A stretch of 64,000 nucleotides of DNA from NCBI RefSeq assembly GCF_002896855.1, contig NZ_CP021850.1:4179665-4243664 (forward strand), in the 5' to 3' direction. Each line of letters opens with the position of its first letter. Positions within the stretch are counted from its first letter, which is position 1. Of this stretch, positions 36,068 through 44,563 are shown one piece after another. The position numbers were made by a program, and so were the translations under genes. The DNA is from Clostridium thermosuccinogenes (GTDB lineage: Bacteria; Bacillota; Clostridia; Acetivibrionales; DSM-5807). A model generated the notes under the pieces. That model ran no database searches, was not told where the DNA came from, and saw only the letters and a list, made by a program, of their open reading frames with translations.

Positions 36068-37016
36068 CCTCCAAAAGCTGCATGATTTCTCCGGCATCCT
36101 TCATCCTGAAAACCTTTTCCTTCACCTGGGTAGCATTGCGCATGCCCTTGATATACCAGGCAATATGCTTTCTCATTTCACAAACCCCGATATGTTCGCC
36201 TTTAAGATCGATCAGCATCTTCATATGGCGCAGAATGGTGTTTATTTTTTCATCGGCGGAAGGCTCGGGAAGCATTTCTCCCTTTTCCAGGTAGTACAGC
36301 GTCCTTTTAAAGATCCATGGATTTCCCTGGGCTCCACGGCCTATCATGACCGCATCGCATCCGGTCTGCTCCAGCATTCGTTTTGCATCTTCCGGCTTCA
36401 CGATATCCCCATTTCCTATGACCGGGATGGAAACTGCTTTCTTTACTTTCCCAATTATTTCCCAATCGGCCTGTCCGCTGTAAAACTGTTCCCGGGTGCG
36501 GCCATGGACGGCAACAGCGCTGGCACCGCAATCCTCTACGATTTTCGCTATTTCCACCGCATTGACGCTGTCATCATTCCAGCCTTTCCGGATTTTAACC
36601 GTTACAGGCTTTGCCGATGCCTTAACCACCGCCTTGACTATAGCAGCCACCAATTCCGGTTTTTGCATAAGAGCGCTGCCTTCGCCATTTTTCGTTATCT
36701 TAGGCGTAGGGCACCCCATGTTGATGTCAATTACGCTGGCATCGGAGTCATTCAACCGTTCTGCAATTTCCGCCATGATGGAAGGGTCCGAACCGAAAAT
36801 CTGCACGGCGGCAGGCTTCTCTATATCGCTTATTTCGGTAAGCTTGAAGCTCTTATCATCATTATAATGGATGCCCTTGGCGCTCACCATTTCCGTATAT
36901 ACAAATCCGCACCCCTGCTCCTTGCACAGAATTCTGAACGGCATGTCCGTAACCCCTGCCATAGGTGCTAAAAATACGTTATTTTTTATATCTACATTAC
37001 CAATTCTTATCGTCAT
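36045..37016 (-). CDS. dusB: tRNA-dihydrouridine synthase B
   Basis: A 323-residue FMN enzyme that reduces uridine to dihydrouridine in tRNA D-loops. The TIM barrel opens with FLAPMAGVTDMPFR, the catalytic cysteine lies in INMGCPTPKI, and the FMN phosphate-binding stretch is VIGNGDI/VMIGRGAQGNPWIF. The C-terminal helical tRNA-binding domain is complete. Length and motifs are standard for DusB. ATG 37016 follows AAGGAAG. A duplicated piece of its 3' end lies just downstream. Confidence 0.95.
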   Translation of the reverse strand: MTIRIGNVDIKNNVFLAPMAGVTDMPFRILCKEQGCGFVYTEMVSAKGIHYNDDKSFKLTEISDIEKPAAVQIFGSDPSIMAEIAERLNDSDASVIDINMGCPTPKITKNGEGSALMQKPELVAAIVKAVVKASAKPVTVKIRKGWNDDSVNAVEIAKIVEDCGASAVAVHGRTREQFYSGQADWEIIGKVKKAVSIPVIGNGDIVKPEDAKRMLEQTGCDAVMIGRGAQGNPWIFKRTLYYLEKGEMLPEPSADEKINTILRHMKMLIDLKGEHIGVCEMRKHIAWYIKGMRNATQVKEKVFRMKDAGEIMQLLEEYMKEAQ

Positions 37017-37288
37017 CCGTAACTTCCTTTACTCCGTTAATATATAAAAATTGCACCTTACCGGCGCCGCTGATTTGCTCAGCTATCGATATAATACCAC
37101 AGAGGGAACGAATTAATCCATATGTCGGATAATATTACATCGGACACAATGGGAACAGCATGTTGGTTATGAAAATTTTAGAAATTTTTAATATTTTGTT
37201 AATAGAAATGAAAGAATAATGCCCGAGGAATTTGATATGCTGTTATTGTATTAACAATGTTTTATTATAGGAGGATTGTTGTCAGGTA

Positions 37289-37594
37289 ATGGAATACAAT
37301 GTCAGAAGCCTGTTTTTGATGGCAAAGGGTGGTGATATAGAGGCATATGAGCGTCTCATAGAAACTTATCAGAAAAAGATATATACTCTGGCATTAAAGG
37401 TATCCGGCGACAGGTCGGATGCCAGCGAGATGGCTCAGGAGGTCTTTATAAGGGCATATAAATCCATCCATTCCCTAAAAGATGAAAAGCAGCTTCCGAT
37501 ACTTATATATAGAGCGGCAGCAGGTGTATGCCTTAATTCAGAAAAGCAGTACAAGGAAAAGATATCATACAGCCGCAAAAGCACACCCGGCTGA
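37289..37594 (+). CDS. Truncated sigma-70/ECF-like protein (region 2 only)
   Basis: A 101-residue protein resembling sigma region 2 (SLFLMAKGGDIEAYERLIETYQKKIYTLALKVSGDRSDASEMAQEVFIRAY, split here: the first half to residue ~35, then the DASEMAQEVF core). Region 4, needed for -35 recognition, is absent. After the stop, two other frames continue without stops for about 40-50 codons to 37712 and 37742, so an ancient frameshift in a longer sigma gene is possible, though those frames show no clear region 4. The AGGAGG is 14 nt from the ATG, rather far. Either a degraded sigma factor or a small regulator. Confidence 0.55.
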   Translation: MEYNVRSLFLMAKGGDIEAYERLIETYQKKIYTLALKVSGDRSDASEMAQEVFIRAYKSIHSLKDEKQLPILIYRAAAGVCLNSEKQYKEKISYSRKSTPG

Positions 37595-37838
37595 TATCAC
37601 CAAAGCATTAATGGAAAAATTTCAGAAGAATTCAGCCTTCCCGGTATTATCGAGGTCCATCCCGGAAGCAGACAGCTTTTCCTGGGATGGAAACAACTGC
37701 AGCATATCATAATTGATAGACTCTTCCATGGCTTTCACATATAGGTGCAAGCTTTCACAAAAAATTGCTATAGATAGGGCGGCTTTTTTGATATAATCTA
37801 TTTATTCTTTATTCTATACAAGTGAGAGGTAAAGCATT

Positions 37839-38495
37839 ATGCAAAAGATACTATTTTCATGGAGTTGCGGAAAAGACAGCGCTCTCGCTCTTCATGAGCT
37901 GAAGCTGAGCGGTGTAAGAGATATTATTCTCCTTACTACTGTCACGAAAGACTACGGAAGGACAAGCATGCACGGCGTCCGGGAGGCTCTCCTTGAACTT
38001 CAGGCCGAGTCCCTGGGATATCCATTGGAAAAAGCTTATATAGCCGCAAAATCATCAAATGAATCCTATGAAAAAACCATGAGGGACATCAACTTGAAAT
38101 ATAAAAATCAAGGGGTTTCTACAGTAGCTTTTGGCGATATATTCCTTGAGGATATAAGAAAGTACAGGGAAGATAAGCTTGCTTTAATGGACATGAAAGC
38201 CCTATTTCCGTTGTGGGGTCGCAGTTCTGAGGAATTGGCCCATACTTTTATAGAGAGGGGCTTTAAGGCAATAATAACCTGTGTGGATTCACAGGCACTG
38301 GACAAAGAATTTGCAGGAAGAATATATGACGAGCAACTGTTGAAGGACCTTCCGGCAGGAGTCGATCCCTGTGGGGAAAACGGGGAATTTCATACTTTTG
38401 TCTTCGATGGTCCCATATTCAGCAAGAGAATTCCGTTTGAAAAAGGTGAAATTGTGCTTCGGGAAAACCGCTTTTACTTTTGTGACCTGATTTAG
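37839..38495 (+). CDS. Dph6-type ATP pyrophosphatase
   Basis: A 218-residue adenine-nucleotide alpha-hydrolase (PP-loop) protein of the diphthine-ammonia ligase-like family. The PP-loop is SWSCGKDSALAL (7-18); TSMHGVRE and the C-terminal GVDPCGENGEFHTFVFDGP are the family's signature. Bacteria have no diphthamide, so the true amide-forming substrate is unknown. ATG 37839 has GTGAGAGGTAAAGC upstream. It stands alone between the sigma fragment and a strong terminator. Confidence 0.88.
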   Translation: MQKILFSWSCGKDSALALHELKLSGVRDIILLTTVTKDYGRTSMHGVREALLELQAESLGYPLEKAYIAAKSSNESYEKTMRDINLKYKNQGVSTVAFGDIFLEDIRKYREDKLALMDMKALFPLWGRSSEELAHTFIERGFKAIITCVDSQALDKEFAGRIYDEQLLKDLPAGVDPCGENGEFHTFVFDGPIFSKRIPFEKGEIVLRENRFYFCDLI

Positions 38496-38574
38496 GAACA
38501 GGAGCGATGCCTCCAGCAGCTGTCAAAACCGGTCATCATTACAGTGGATACACCCTGTATGCTCATCATTTTAA

Positions 38575-38612
38575 CCGGCTGATGATAAAGAGGATGCTTT
38601 ATTATCAGCCGG
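38575..38612. terminator. Strong bidirectional terminator
   Basis: A 16-bp stem with one mismatch: CCGGCTGATGATAAAG (38575-38590) and CTTTATTATCAGCCGG (38597-38612). It lies between the convergent Dph6-like and GNAT genes. Confidence 0.75.
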
Positions 38613-38614
38613 AT

Positions 38615-39139
38615 TCATTCCAGAGAATTCTGAGGCCGGAATTCATCCGCCAGTTCACTCAGTTTGGATCCTGTGAGGCGGTATATAGTCCACTCGTCCA
38701 TAGGCACTGCTCCCATGCGCTTATAAAAGCCGATAGAAGGTGTATTCCAATCAAGGCATACCCATTCAAACCTCGCACATTTCCTCTCCACCGCCAGCTT
38801 CGCCAGAAAGGCCAGCATGATTTTTCCCAGGCCCTTTCCCCTCATTTCAGGCCTTACATACAAATCCTCCAGATAAATCCCCGGCCGTCCTGTAAATGTG
38901 GAAAAATTATGAAAGAAAATTATGTATCCTACCGGCTTGTCTTCATATTCGGCAATAACAGCCTCCGCCACTTTCCTATGAAACAGCGAATCCTTCAGTA
39001 TTTCCTCCGTAGCAGTAACTTCATCCAGCAGCTTTTCATAGACTGCCAGTTCCTTTATCATTTCCAGTAATATGCCTACATCCTTTTCCTCTGCAAACCT
39101 TAGTTTAAAACCATCTATCCTTGTATCCTCATACTTCAT
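38615..39139 (-). CDS. GNAT N-acetyltransferase (diamine-acetyltransferase-like)
   Basis: A 174-residue acetyl-CoA-dependent N-acetyltransferase. The acetyl-CoA loop is VRPEMRGKGLGKIML, preceded by GIYLEDLY, and the last strand WVCLDWNTPSIGFYKRMGA is typical of the spermidine/spermine (diamine) acetyltransferase group. The substrate is therefore probably a polyamine or similar primary amine. ATG 39139 is 11 nt after GGAGG; the earlier ATG at 39157 lacks a ribosome site. Confidence 0.85.
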   Translation of the reverse strand: MKYEDTRIDGFKLRFAEEKDVGILLEMIKELAVYEKLLDEVTATEEILKDSLFHRKVAEAVIAEYEDKPVGYIIFFHNFSTFTGRPGIYLEDLYVRPEMRGKGLGKIMLAFLAKLAVERKCARFEWVCLDWNTPSIGFYKRMGAVPMDEWTIYRLTGSKLSELADEFRPQNSLE

Positions 39140-39227
39140 CCTAAGCCGTACCTCCATTTCGCTTTTTCTATTGTACTATACGAACAGGCTTCTCACAACG
39201 GGGTAAATCGGGAGCAAGTTGAATCAT

Positions 39228-39932
39228 AACCACCCGTCCAACGGGTGGTTTGCTCTACCCCTATAAGGGGATGTTACCGGCCAGCGCCTAAAGACGCTGA
39301 CTTTCACTTTGTTCAAGCCACTATGCCCTTGACTCGTCGCCGCCCCTTAAGGGACGTTTGTGCTACCAGCTACCCCTTGAAGGGGTCCTCATATTCTTTT
39401 ACACTTAATTTATCTAACATAATGTCGTGTTTCTCTTGCCCTTGTATATATTTTTTAATTGTTGCTTCATTTAATCCTACTGTACTAACATAATATCCTT
39501 CTGCCCAAAAGTGACGATTTCCGAATTTATATTTAAGATTTGCGTGCTTGTCAAATATCATGAGTGCACTTTTCCCTTTCAAATATCCCATAAAACTTGA
39601 TACACTTATTTTGGGAGGTATACTTACATGCATATGTATATGATCTGGCATGAGATGTCCCTCTATTATTTCTACTCCCTTATAGCTGCATAGCTGTTTT
39701 ATGATATCTCTTATACTTTCCCTGTATTGATTATAAATTATTTTTCGTCTATACTTAGGTGTAAAGACGATGTGATATTTGCACATCCATTTTGTGTGTG
39801 ACATATCGTTGCTTTTGTTAGCCATGAAATCACTTTTCCTCTCGTTATGATAGTAGCCTGAACAACTCTATTATAACGGAAAGGTGATTTTTTGTATAAC
39901 AATCGTTTCCGCACCCGCATAGCGGGTGGTTT
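39228..39932 (-). mobile_element. IS200-type insertion sequence
   Basis: About 0.7 kb with a single tnpA and hairpins at both ends: AACCACCCGT-CCA-ACGGGTGGTT (39228-39250) and CACCCGC-ATA-GCGGGTG (39912-39928). Further small hairpins lie between the gene stop and the low-coordinate end (CCCCTTAAGGG, ACCCCTTGAAGGGGT). No tnpB or flanking target duplication, as expected for IS200/IS605 single-strand transposition. Confidence 0.82.
39370..39825 (-). CDS. tnpA: IS200/IS605-family transposase TnpA
   Basis: A 151-residue Y1 HUH transposase. The HUH metal motif is PDHIHMHV (His62 and His64), and the nucleophile is Tyr126 in KKYIQGQ. The size and KYHIVFTPKYRRK opening are canonical. It is full length with no internal stop, so probably active. 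ATG 39825 follows GAGAGGAAAAGTGATTTC, a weakly placed ribosome site; hairpins in IS200 leaders usually keep expression low. Confidence 0.95.
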   Translation of the reverse strand: MANKSNDMSHTKWMCKYHIVFTPKYRRKIIYNQYRESIRDIIKQLCSYKGVEIIEGHLMPDHIHMHVSIPPKISVSSFMGYLKGKSALMIFDKHANLKYKFGNRHFWAEGYYVSTVGLNEATIKKYIQGQEKHDIMLDKLSVKEYEDPFKG

Positions 39933-39940
39933 TTTGTTTC

Positions 39941-39978
39941 GCATGGCTCATTTCTCTGCAGAGAAATTCGCTTCATGC
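39941..39978. repeat. Palindrome flanking the IS
   Basis: ATTTCTCTGCAGAGAAAT (39950-39967) is perfectly palindromic, with outer GCATG (39941-39945) and CATGC (39974-39978). It may be a host terminator-like hairpin chosen as the insertion neighbourhood or part of the IS end. Confidence 0.55.
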
Positions 39979-40000
39979 TCAACAGGCTAAAGCCCATAAT

Positions 40001-40042
40001 AAAAAATAGCGGTTTTCAAGAAATATATTCTTGAAAGCCGCT
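40001..40042 (-). terminator. Terminator of tRNA-Arg
   Basis: Minus strand ATAGCGGCTTTCAAGAA, short loop, TTCTTGAAAACCGCTAT, then T6. It begins 6 nt after the encoded CCA of the tRNA. Confidence 0.88.
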
Positions 40043-40047
40043 ATCTT

Positions 40048-40122
40048 TGGCGTCCCGGGCAGGAATCGAACCCGCATCAATGGAACCGGAATCCATTACC
40101 TTATCCATTAGGCCACCGGGAC
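40048..40122 (-). tRNA. tRNA-Arg (anticodon CCG)
   Basis: A 75-nt cloverleaf including an encoded 3' CCA. Acceptor GTCCCGG pairs with CCGGGAC, discriminator G. The D-arm is GCCTAATGGATAAGGT, the anticodon stem ATGGA/TCCAT with loop TTCCGGT (anticodon CCG at 40089-40087), and the T-arm GCGGGTTCGATTCCTGC. It reads CGG arginine codons and is followed by a strong terminator. Confidence 0.96.
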
Positions 40123-40231
40123 ATATAAACCACTAATACATTATAGCTCAAACATGCCGCTTTTACAACTGCAAATTTCAGGTGCCTTAGCGATTTAATG
40201 CCTTGATTTGATCTCTTGAGCAGTTTTTCTT

Positions 40232-40855
40232 CTATTTAAAAAGCGGCATTGCCCATTTGTCTATCATGAAATTAAAAACCTGAGCCAGAATATAGCTCCA
40301 TGTAAATATCGTCATAAAGACCGCATTCTTCAGCCTGGGGTCAAATTTGTATATGACATTGGCTCCTCTGGCCGCAGCACCGCTAAACCATATTGATGTC
40401 AGCAAATCGATCAACAGTATGACAAACAGTATGCTATAGTTGTTATCCAGACTTATGCCCAATTTATCCATATTGCTGTATACTGTGTATATAATCAGGT
40501 TTATCGGCAGAACCAAAAAGTTGACTAAAATATATGTCTTCATGAATCTTATCAGAGTTCTGCTGCTGGCATCGACATTTTCCCTTTTAAACATTTTGAA
40601 CAAGTCAAACAAGGGCACGGAAAAAAACAAAACATCAATAAACCCGATAAAAACAGCGAGCAGAATTGCCAGAGTTATGTTGTAGAAAAGCGTGGAAGCC
40701 GGCCTGCCGTAAAATAATCGGGTAAAATCATCTATGATAAAGGTGGAAAGATCAATTATTCCCACCAGAATGAAACCTATGTACAAGGTGGATTTCCTGT
40801 CGGTTACCTTCTGATACAATTTCTTAGGCAGCAATAGCATATCAAATATATTCAT
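40232..40855 (-). CDS. Polytopic membrane protein, function unknown
   Basis: A 207-residue hydrophobic protein with five predicted membrane helices (about 23-45, 60-80, 105-125, 140-165, 180-200), a Yip1-like general layout, but I see no signature sufficient for a family name. ATG 40855 with GGAGGAG upstream is preferred over the frame extended to 40885. It stands alone between the tRNA and a terminator on the same strand. Confidence 0.6.
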   Translation of the reverse strand: MNIFDMLLLPKKLYQKVTDRKSTLYIGFILVGIIDLSTFIIDDFTRLFYGRPASTLFYNITLAILLAVFIGFIDVLFFSVPLFDLFKMFKRENVDASSRTLIRFMKTYILVNFLVLPINLIIYTVYSNMDKLGISLDNNYSILFVILLIDLLTSIWFSGAAARGANVIYKFDPRLKNAVFMTIFTWSYILAQVFNFMIDKWAMPLFK

Positions 40856-40953
40856 CCCTGGTGCTCCTCCGTGCAAAACCTGCATTTTATATAATAATAC
40901 AACTTAATCTCGACAAAATCAATAAAACTTAATACCACAAAAGGGAGCCAAAT

Positions 40954-40977
40954 AAAAAAGCGCATTATTCTGCGCTT
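40954..40977 (-). terminator. Terminator of 41049-41399 gene
   Basis: Minus strand AAGCGCA-GAATAA-TGCGCTT followed by TTTTATTTGG. Confidence 0.75.
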
Positions 40978-41048
40978 ACAGCAACGGAAAATTTGCGGAA
41001 TTTCCTCTCCAGCCCACTCCAAAACAAGGCTTATTCATTCTTTGCCCG

Positions 41049-41399
41049 TCAAAAAAATCTGGTTATCAGGAATACAAGCAATGCAACACTTCCCATAAAA
41101 CCCAAGTTTATGAGAGCATTCAAGAGCATATTATTCTTGAAAGCCCCCGACGGTTTTTCAAGCTCTCTCTTCTTGCCCTTTACGCTTAAATTGTTTTCTT
41201 TTATATAGTTATTGATTATCATCTCTGCTTCCTTGAAAATGAAATCTTTGTCATATTTCTTAACCTGTCCGCCAGTATTCCCGGTATTTTTTTCACTCCA
41301 GGACTTGGGCTCGCATTTTAAAATAAGAATAGCTTCTTCAATCATATTTGAAGGTATATCTTTTATCACAACTATTCTTTTTGTACTCCCAATTACCAT
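41049..41399 (-). CDS. Tail-anchored small protein, unknown
   Basis: A 116-residue protein: a soluble alpha/beta N-terminal part (residues 1-85, STKRIVVIKDIPSNMIEEAIL), a glycine/asparagine-rich stretch (KNTGNTGGQ) and one C-terminal membrane helix (about 92-113). I do not recognise it. GGAGG lies 5 nt before ATG 41399. It is downstream of spoIIE on the same strand but separated by 185 bp that hold no gene. Confidence 0.65.
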   Translation of the reverse strand: MVIGSTKRIVVIKDIPSNMIEEAILILKCEPKSWSEKNTGNTGGQVKKYDKDFIFKEAEMIINNYIKENNLSVKGKKRELEKPSGAFKNNMLLNALINLGFMGSVALLVFLITRFF

Positions 41400-41584
41400 A
41401 AAATCCTCCGAACACACCTTTTATGGGTAGTTTATGATAAAATAGTACAATTTATACATTCCTACAGGATTTTTGATATGTAACATAGGCTTATCCTGCA
41501 GAACGGCATCATACATTCTTATATTGCTCATAGGGCATGATTTATAAATTTTGCTCTTTCCTTGGCCGCTCTCGGGCAGTATAT

Positions 41585-43987
41585 TCAGCTTACGCGCTTC
41601 CATATCTTTGCCGCCAGCACCATCATGTCATCGGCAGGCTTGCCCTCATAATTCCGATACGCCTCATCAAGAATGCTGTCTGCTATCTCCTGCGGGTTTG
41701 TACTTTTTATTCCGGCAATAAAAGATTTAAGAGAGTTTTCTCCGTCACTGCCGACATTAAAGGAATCCAGGACTCCGTCAGTCATCATTATTATAAAATC
41801 CCCGTCTTGTACCCTTTTATGCGCCAGTTCCACCTCAATATCACTTAATATGCCGGCGGGCAAGGACGCTGACCTTACACACTCCACCGCCTCCTCGCTT
41901 TTTATATATGTAGGTACCGCTCCGATTTTTACAAATTCCGCCTCGCCGCTGTAAAGGTCGATAATGCTCATATCTATGGTTGAAAAGGAATCCTCGTTGG
42001 ACTTCAGCACCAGCACCGAATTGATTAGCTTTACGGTGGTATCCTTATCAAAGCCCGACTGTATAAGCTGTTCCAAGAGGCTCACAGTCGCTCTGCTCTG
42101 GACAGCCGCTTTTCGTCCGGAGCCCATTCCGTCGCTTAAAGCTACTATATATTTGCCTTCTCCCGTATTCAGAAAAGTATAGTTGTCCCCTGAAACCATG
42201 CCGTCATACTTACAGACCCTCGCCACTCCTGTGGTGACCCTGAAGGTTTCCTCTTCCACAAGCTTTAACACGCAAAGACCGGTTATGTCCTTTTGATTGC
42301 ACCCGGAATCCTCCTTTATCATCTTCCGGCCAACAACATTGGATACAAGCTTTTCCACCGAACTGAGGCATTTCCTCTTTCCTCCGCAGCTCTTATGATA
42401 GATGCACACCTCATATTTGCCCCATTTATTTTCAAACACTGTGACATCCTTCGCTTTAAAACCTTCCTTACTCAATTCGTGCAATATGATATCCTCAAGA
42501 TCCTCTTTAAAGCTGATATCCGCATTTATCTCAGCCGACAGGCCGGATATGGCCTTGGAAAGGCCTTCCAGCTGCTGCGATACCAGTCCTCTGCTCTCCC
42601 CTATCCTACTTTTCCATACCATGTCCACCTTGAAGATTTCATAGGCATTATTTACAGCTTTCACAAAATCGTTTATGCGTTCGCATTTATCGAGGAAATA
42701 ATCCGGAATATCCGCTTCCTCTATTCTTCCCTTTTCATCAAGCCTTTCGATGATTTTAAACATCACCTGGTATGTATTGTAGAAGTTCCTGTCCCAGCAG
42801 TACAGGCAAAGGCTGCAATCCTTGCAGACATTTTCGGCTACCCGGTCAAACATTGACGTTATATCCTGCTTATCCGCCACTGCTTTAGTTTCAGATATTT
42901 CACTGAAGGTCTTCGACATCTCCCTGAAAGCATTGGAGAATTTATTCAGCCTTTCCACCGTTATATCTTTAATTCTCTGGCTGTAGCTCCTTTTATCCAC
43001 ATTTACTCTGCCCTCCACTGCCAGCACATTGGCAACTGCATTCATCAGCTTTTCCGGGATCAGCATAAAGACAGCAATGGCCAGGATTATCTCCTTAAGG
43101 TAAATTATGACATCTGTGGAACCATTAAGATACAATGTAAGGACAGTGTTTCCCATGACAAATCCAAGGCTTGAGCCTATCTTGCCCAGAGTCCTGAATA
43201 TGCCCCCCAGCAGCCCGCAAAAGGCATAGGAACCGATGACAAGCGGTGTGACCGTGCCTGACATGCTGGCAACCAGGCCAGCCATGACACCTACCGCCGC
43301 CCCTACGCCGGGGCCTGATTTGTAGCTGGAAACCAGTATTATGAAAATACAGATTATGTTTTTGGGATTGCATCCGAAAAGCTGCATATCAGCAATAGAT
43401 GATAAAGCCAAAGCGGCAGTTATTGCTATGCTTATGATTTCCTCATTTGTAAACAGCCTTTTTTTCCGGGTATCATCTATCAATGCAAAAGCATTTCTGA
43501 ATATGAATACCAGCGTAAACACTATGAATGCATGTAAAATCCCTTTTAACAAATCATAAAGCAAAAAGCCTTGAAAATATGTAAATACCATTTCCGGTAT
43601 CAAAACACTTATAAAAGCTATCACTGCATATCTAAAGCTTATACGTGTTTCATCCGCCTTGAAAGGCATGTTAAGCACATTAAAAATCAGCATTGCTGCA
43701 ATAGCCACATATATCTGGCTTCCGGCTCCACCTGCAATCATACCGAAAATTATTGGCAAAACCAGCAATAAACGATTTATGTCATATCCCAGGGATGCCG
43801 CATAAAATGCTGTGCCAAAGGGCATAATTCCTCCCATCAGAACAGCTTTGCCCAAGAGGAATGATACCGGAAATACGATGGCAGTATTTTTTGTGAGCAG
43901 GGAGCTTAAAACAGTTCTGCCTTTTGACTTCACATATTTGCCTGATGCCTTTGCAAAAGTTTTGTAAGGTACTGTTTCAGTTTTCAT
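41585..43987 (-). CDS. spoIIE: Stage II sporulation protein E (SpoIIE phosphatase)
   Basis: An 800-residue membrane PP2C-type serine phosphatase. It dephosphorylates SpoIIAA to release sigma-F in the forespore and takes part in polar division. About 10 membrane helices fill residues 35-310; a central regulatory domain with a cysteine cluster (CKDCSLCLYCWD) follows, and then the PP2C domain (~585-795) with ALSDGMGSGRKA and IIMMTDGVLD as metal-binding motifs. Family length is typical. ATG 43987 follows CAGGAGGTTACAAAGG. A Spo0A-type promoter lies about 260 bp upstream. Confidence 0.95.
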   Translation of the reverse strand: MKTETVPYKTFAKASGKYVKSKGRTVLSSLLTKNTAIVFPVSFLLGKAVLMGGIMPFGTAFYAASLGYDINRLLLVLPIIFGMIAGGAGSQIYVAIAAMLIFNVLNMPFKADETRISFRYAVIAFISVLIPEMVFTYFQGFLLYDLLKGILHAFIVFTLVFIFRNAFALIDDTRKKRLFTNEEIISIAITAALALSSIADMQLFGCNPKNIICIFIILVSSYKSGPGVGAAVGVMAGLVASMSGTVTPLVIGSYAFCGLLGGIFRTLGKIGSSLGFVMGNTVLTLYLNGSTDVIIYLKEIILAIAVFMLIPEKLMNAVANVLAVEGRVNVDKRSYSQRIKDITVERLNKFSNAFREMSKTFSEISETKAVADKQDITSMFDRVAENVCKDCSLCLYCWDRNFYNTYQVMFKIIERLDEKGRIEEADIPDYFLDKCERINDFVKAVNNAYEIFKVDMVWKSRIGESRGLVSQQLEGLSKAISGLSAEINADISFKEDLEDIILHELSKEGFKAKDVTVFENKWGKYEVCIYHKSCGGKRKCLSSVEKLVSNVVGRKMIKEDSGCNQKDITGLCVLKLVEEETFRVTTGVARVCKYDGMVSGDNYTFLNTGEGKYIVALSDGMGSGRKAAVQSRATVSLLEQLIQSGFDKDTTVKLINSVLVLKSNEDSFSTIDMSIIDLYSGEAEFVKIGAVPTYIKSEEAVECVRSASLPAGILSDIEVELAHKRVQDGDFIIMMTDGVLDSFNVGSDGENSLKSFIAGIKSTNPQEIADSILDEAYRNYEGKPADDMMVLAAKIWKRVS

Positions 43988-44244
43988 CCTTTGTAACCTC
44001 CTGTTTTATCCATGAGTATTTTTCTTTTGATAATGCCAATTAGCTTTTTCATAAGCTTTCTAACACTATCCTCATCATATGTGGGAAAAACAGCATAATT
44101 TACAGCCTTTTGGGATAATAGTTTCCTATGGGGTGCCGCTAAATATTAAATCTGCATGAGCCGTATTTGCTAATCCTCCGGCATAAAAATACATACCCAT
44201 TTGCTGCCGGAATATCCTTGGCTGCTTTTCCTTTTGCATAACTG

Positions 44245-44277
44245 ATTATAATGAACCCGTCTGGAAATGTTTGTCAA
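44245..44277 (-). promoter_or_regulatory. Spo0A-style promoter of spoIIE
   Basis: Minus strand TTGACA (44277-44272), 21-bp spacer, TATAAT (44250-44245). The 21-bp spacing is the hallmark of Spo0A-activated sigma-A promoters such as Bacillus spoIIE and spoIIG. TGACAAA overlapping the -35 is one base off the 0A box TGNCGAA. The rest of 43988-44563 shows no gene. Confidence 0.55.
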
Positions 44278-44437
44278 TTTTAAGAGGCCATGTTCAAGAT
44301 TCGTTTTACATTTATTGCCACAATTTAACGCCAGTTTATCTTGGAGCGATTAAGCAAAGCTGCAGAAACAGCTGAGTATAACTTTGATGTTATGGATATT
44401 TATGACAATTTTGTTGTTTTTAGTCATACGGTTTTTT

Positions 44438-44486
44438 AAAAAAAACGGAGCACAAAGGCTTAACTTCTGTAAGCTTTTGTGCTCCG
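44438..44486 (-). terminator. Terminator of the secreted carbohydrate-binding gene
   Basis: A 16-bp stem, CGGAGCACAAAGGCTT (44446-44461) with AAGCTTTTGTGCTCCG (44471-44486), followed on the minus strand by T8. Confidence 0.88.
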
Positions 44487-44563
44487 CCAACAACTTTTAT
44501 ACTAAAATATGGTTCCGGAATGTATTATCATCAAATACCAGTATATATAGAGAAAATCAATTT

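Noticed and set aside
35919-36971. Plus-strand frame of 350 codons
   Set aside because: Antisense shadow of dusB, which has all family motifs on the minus strand.
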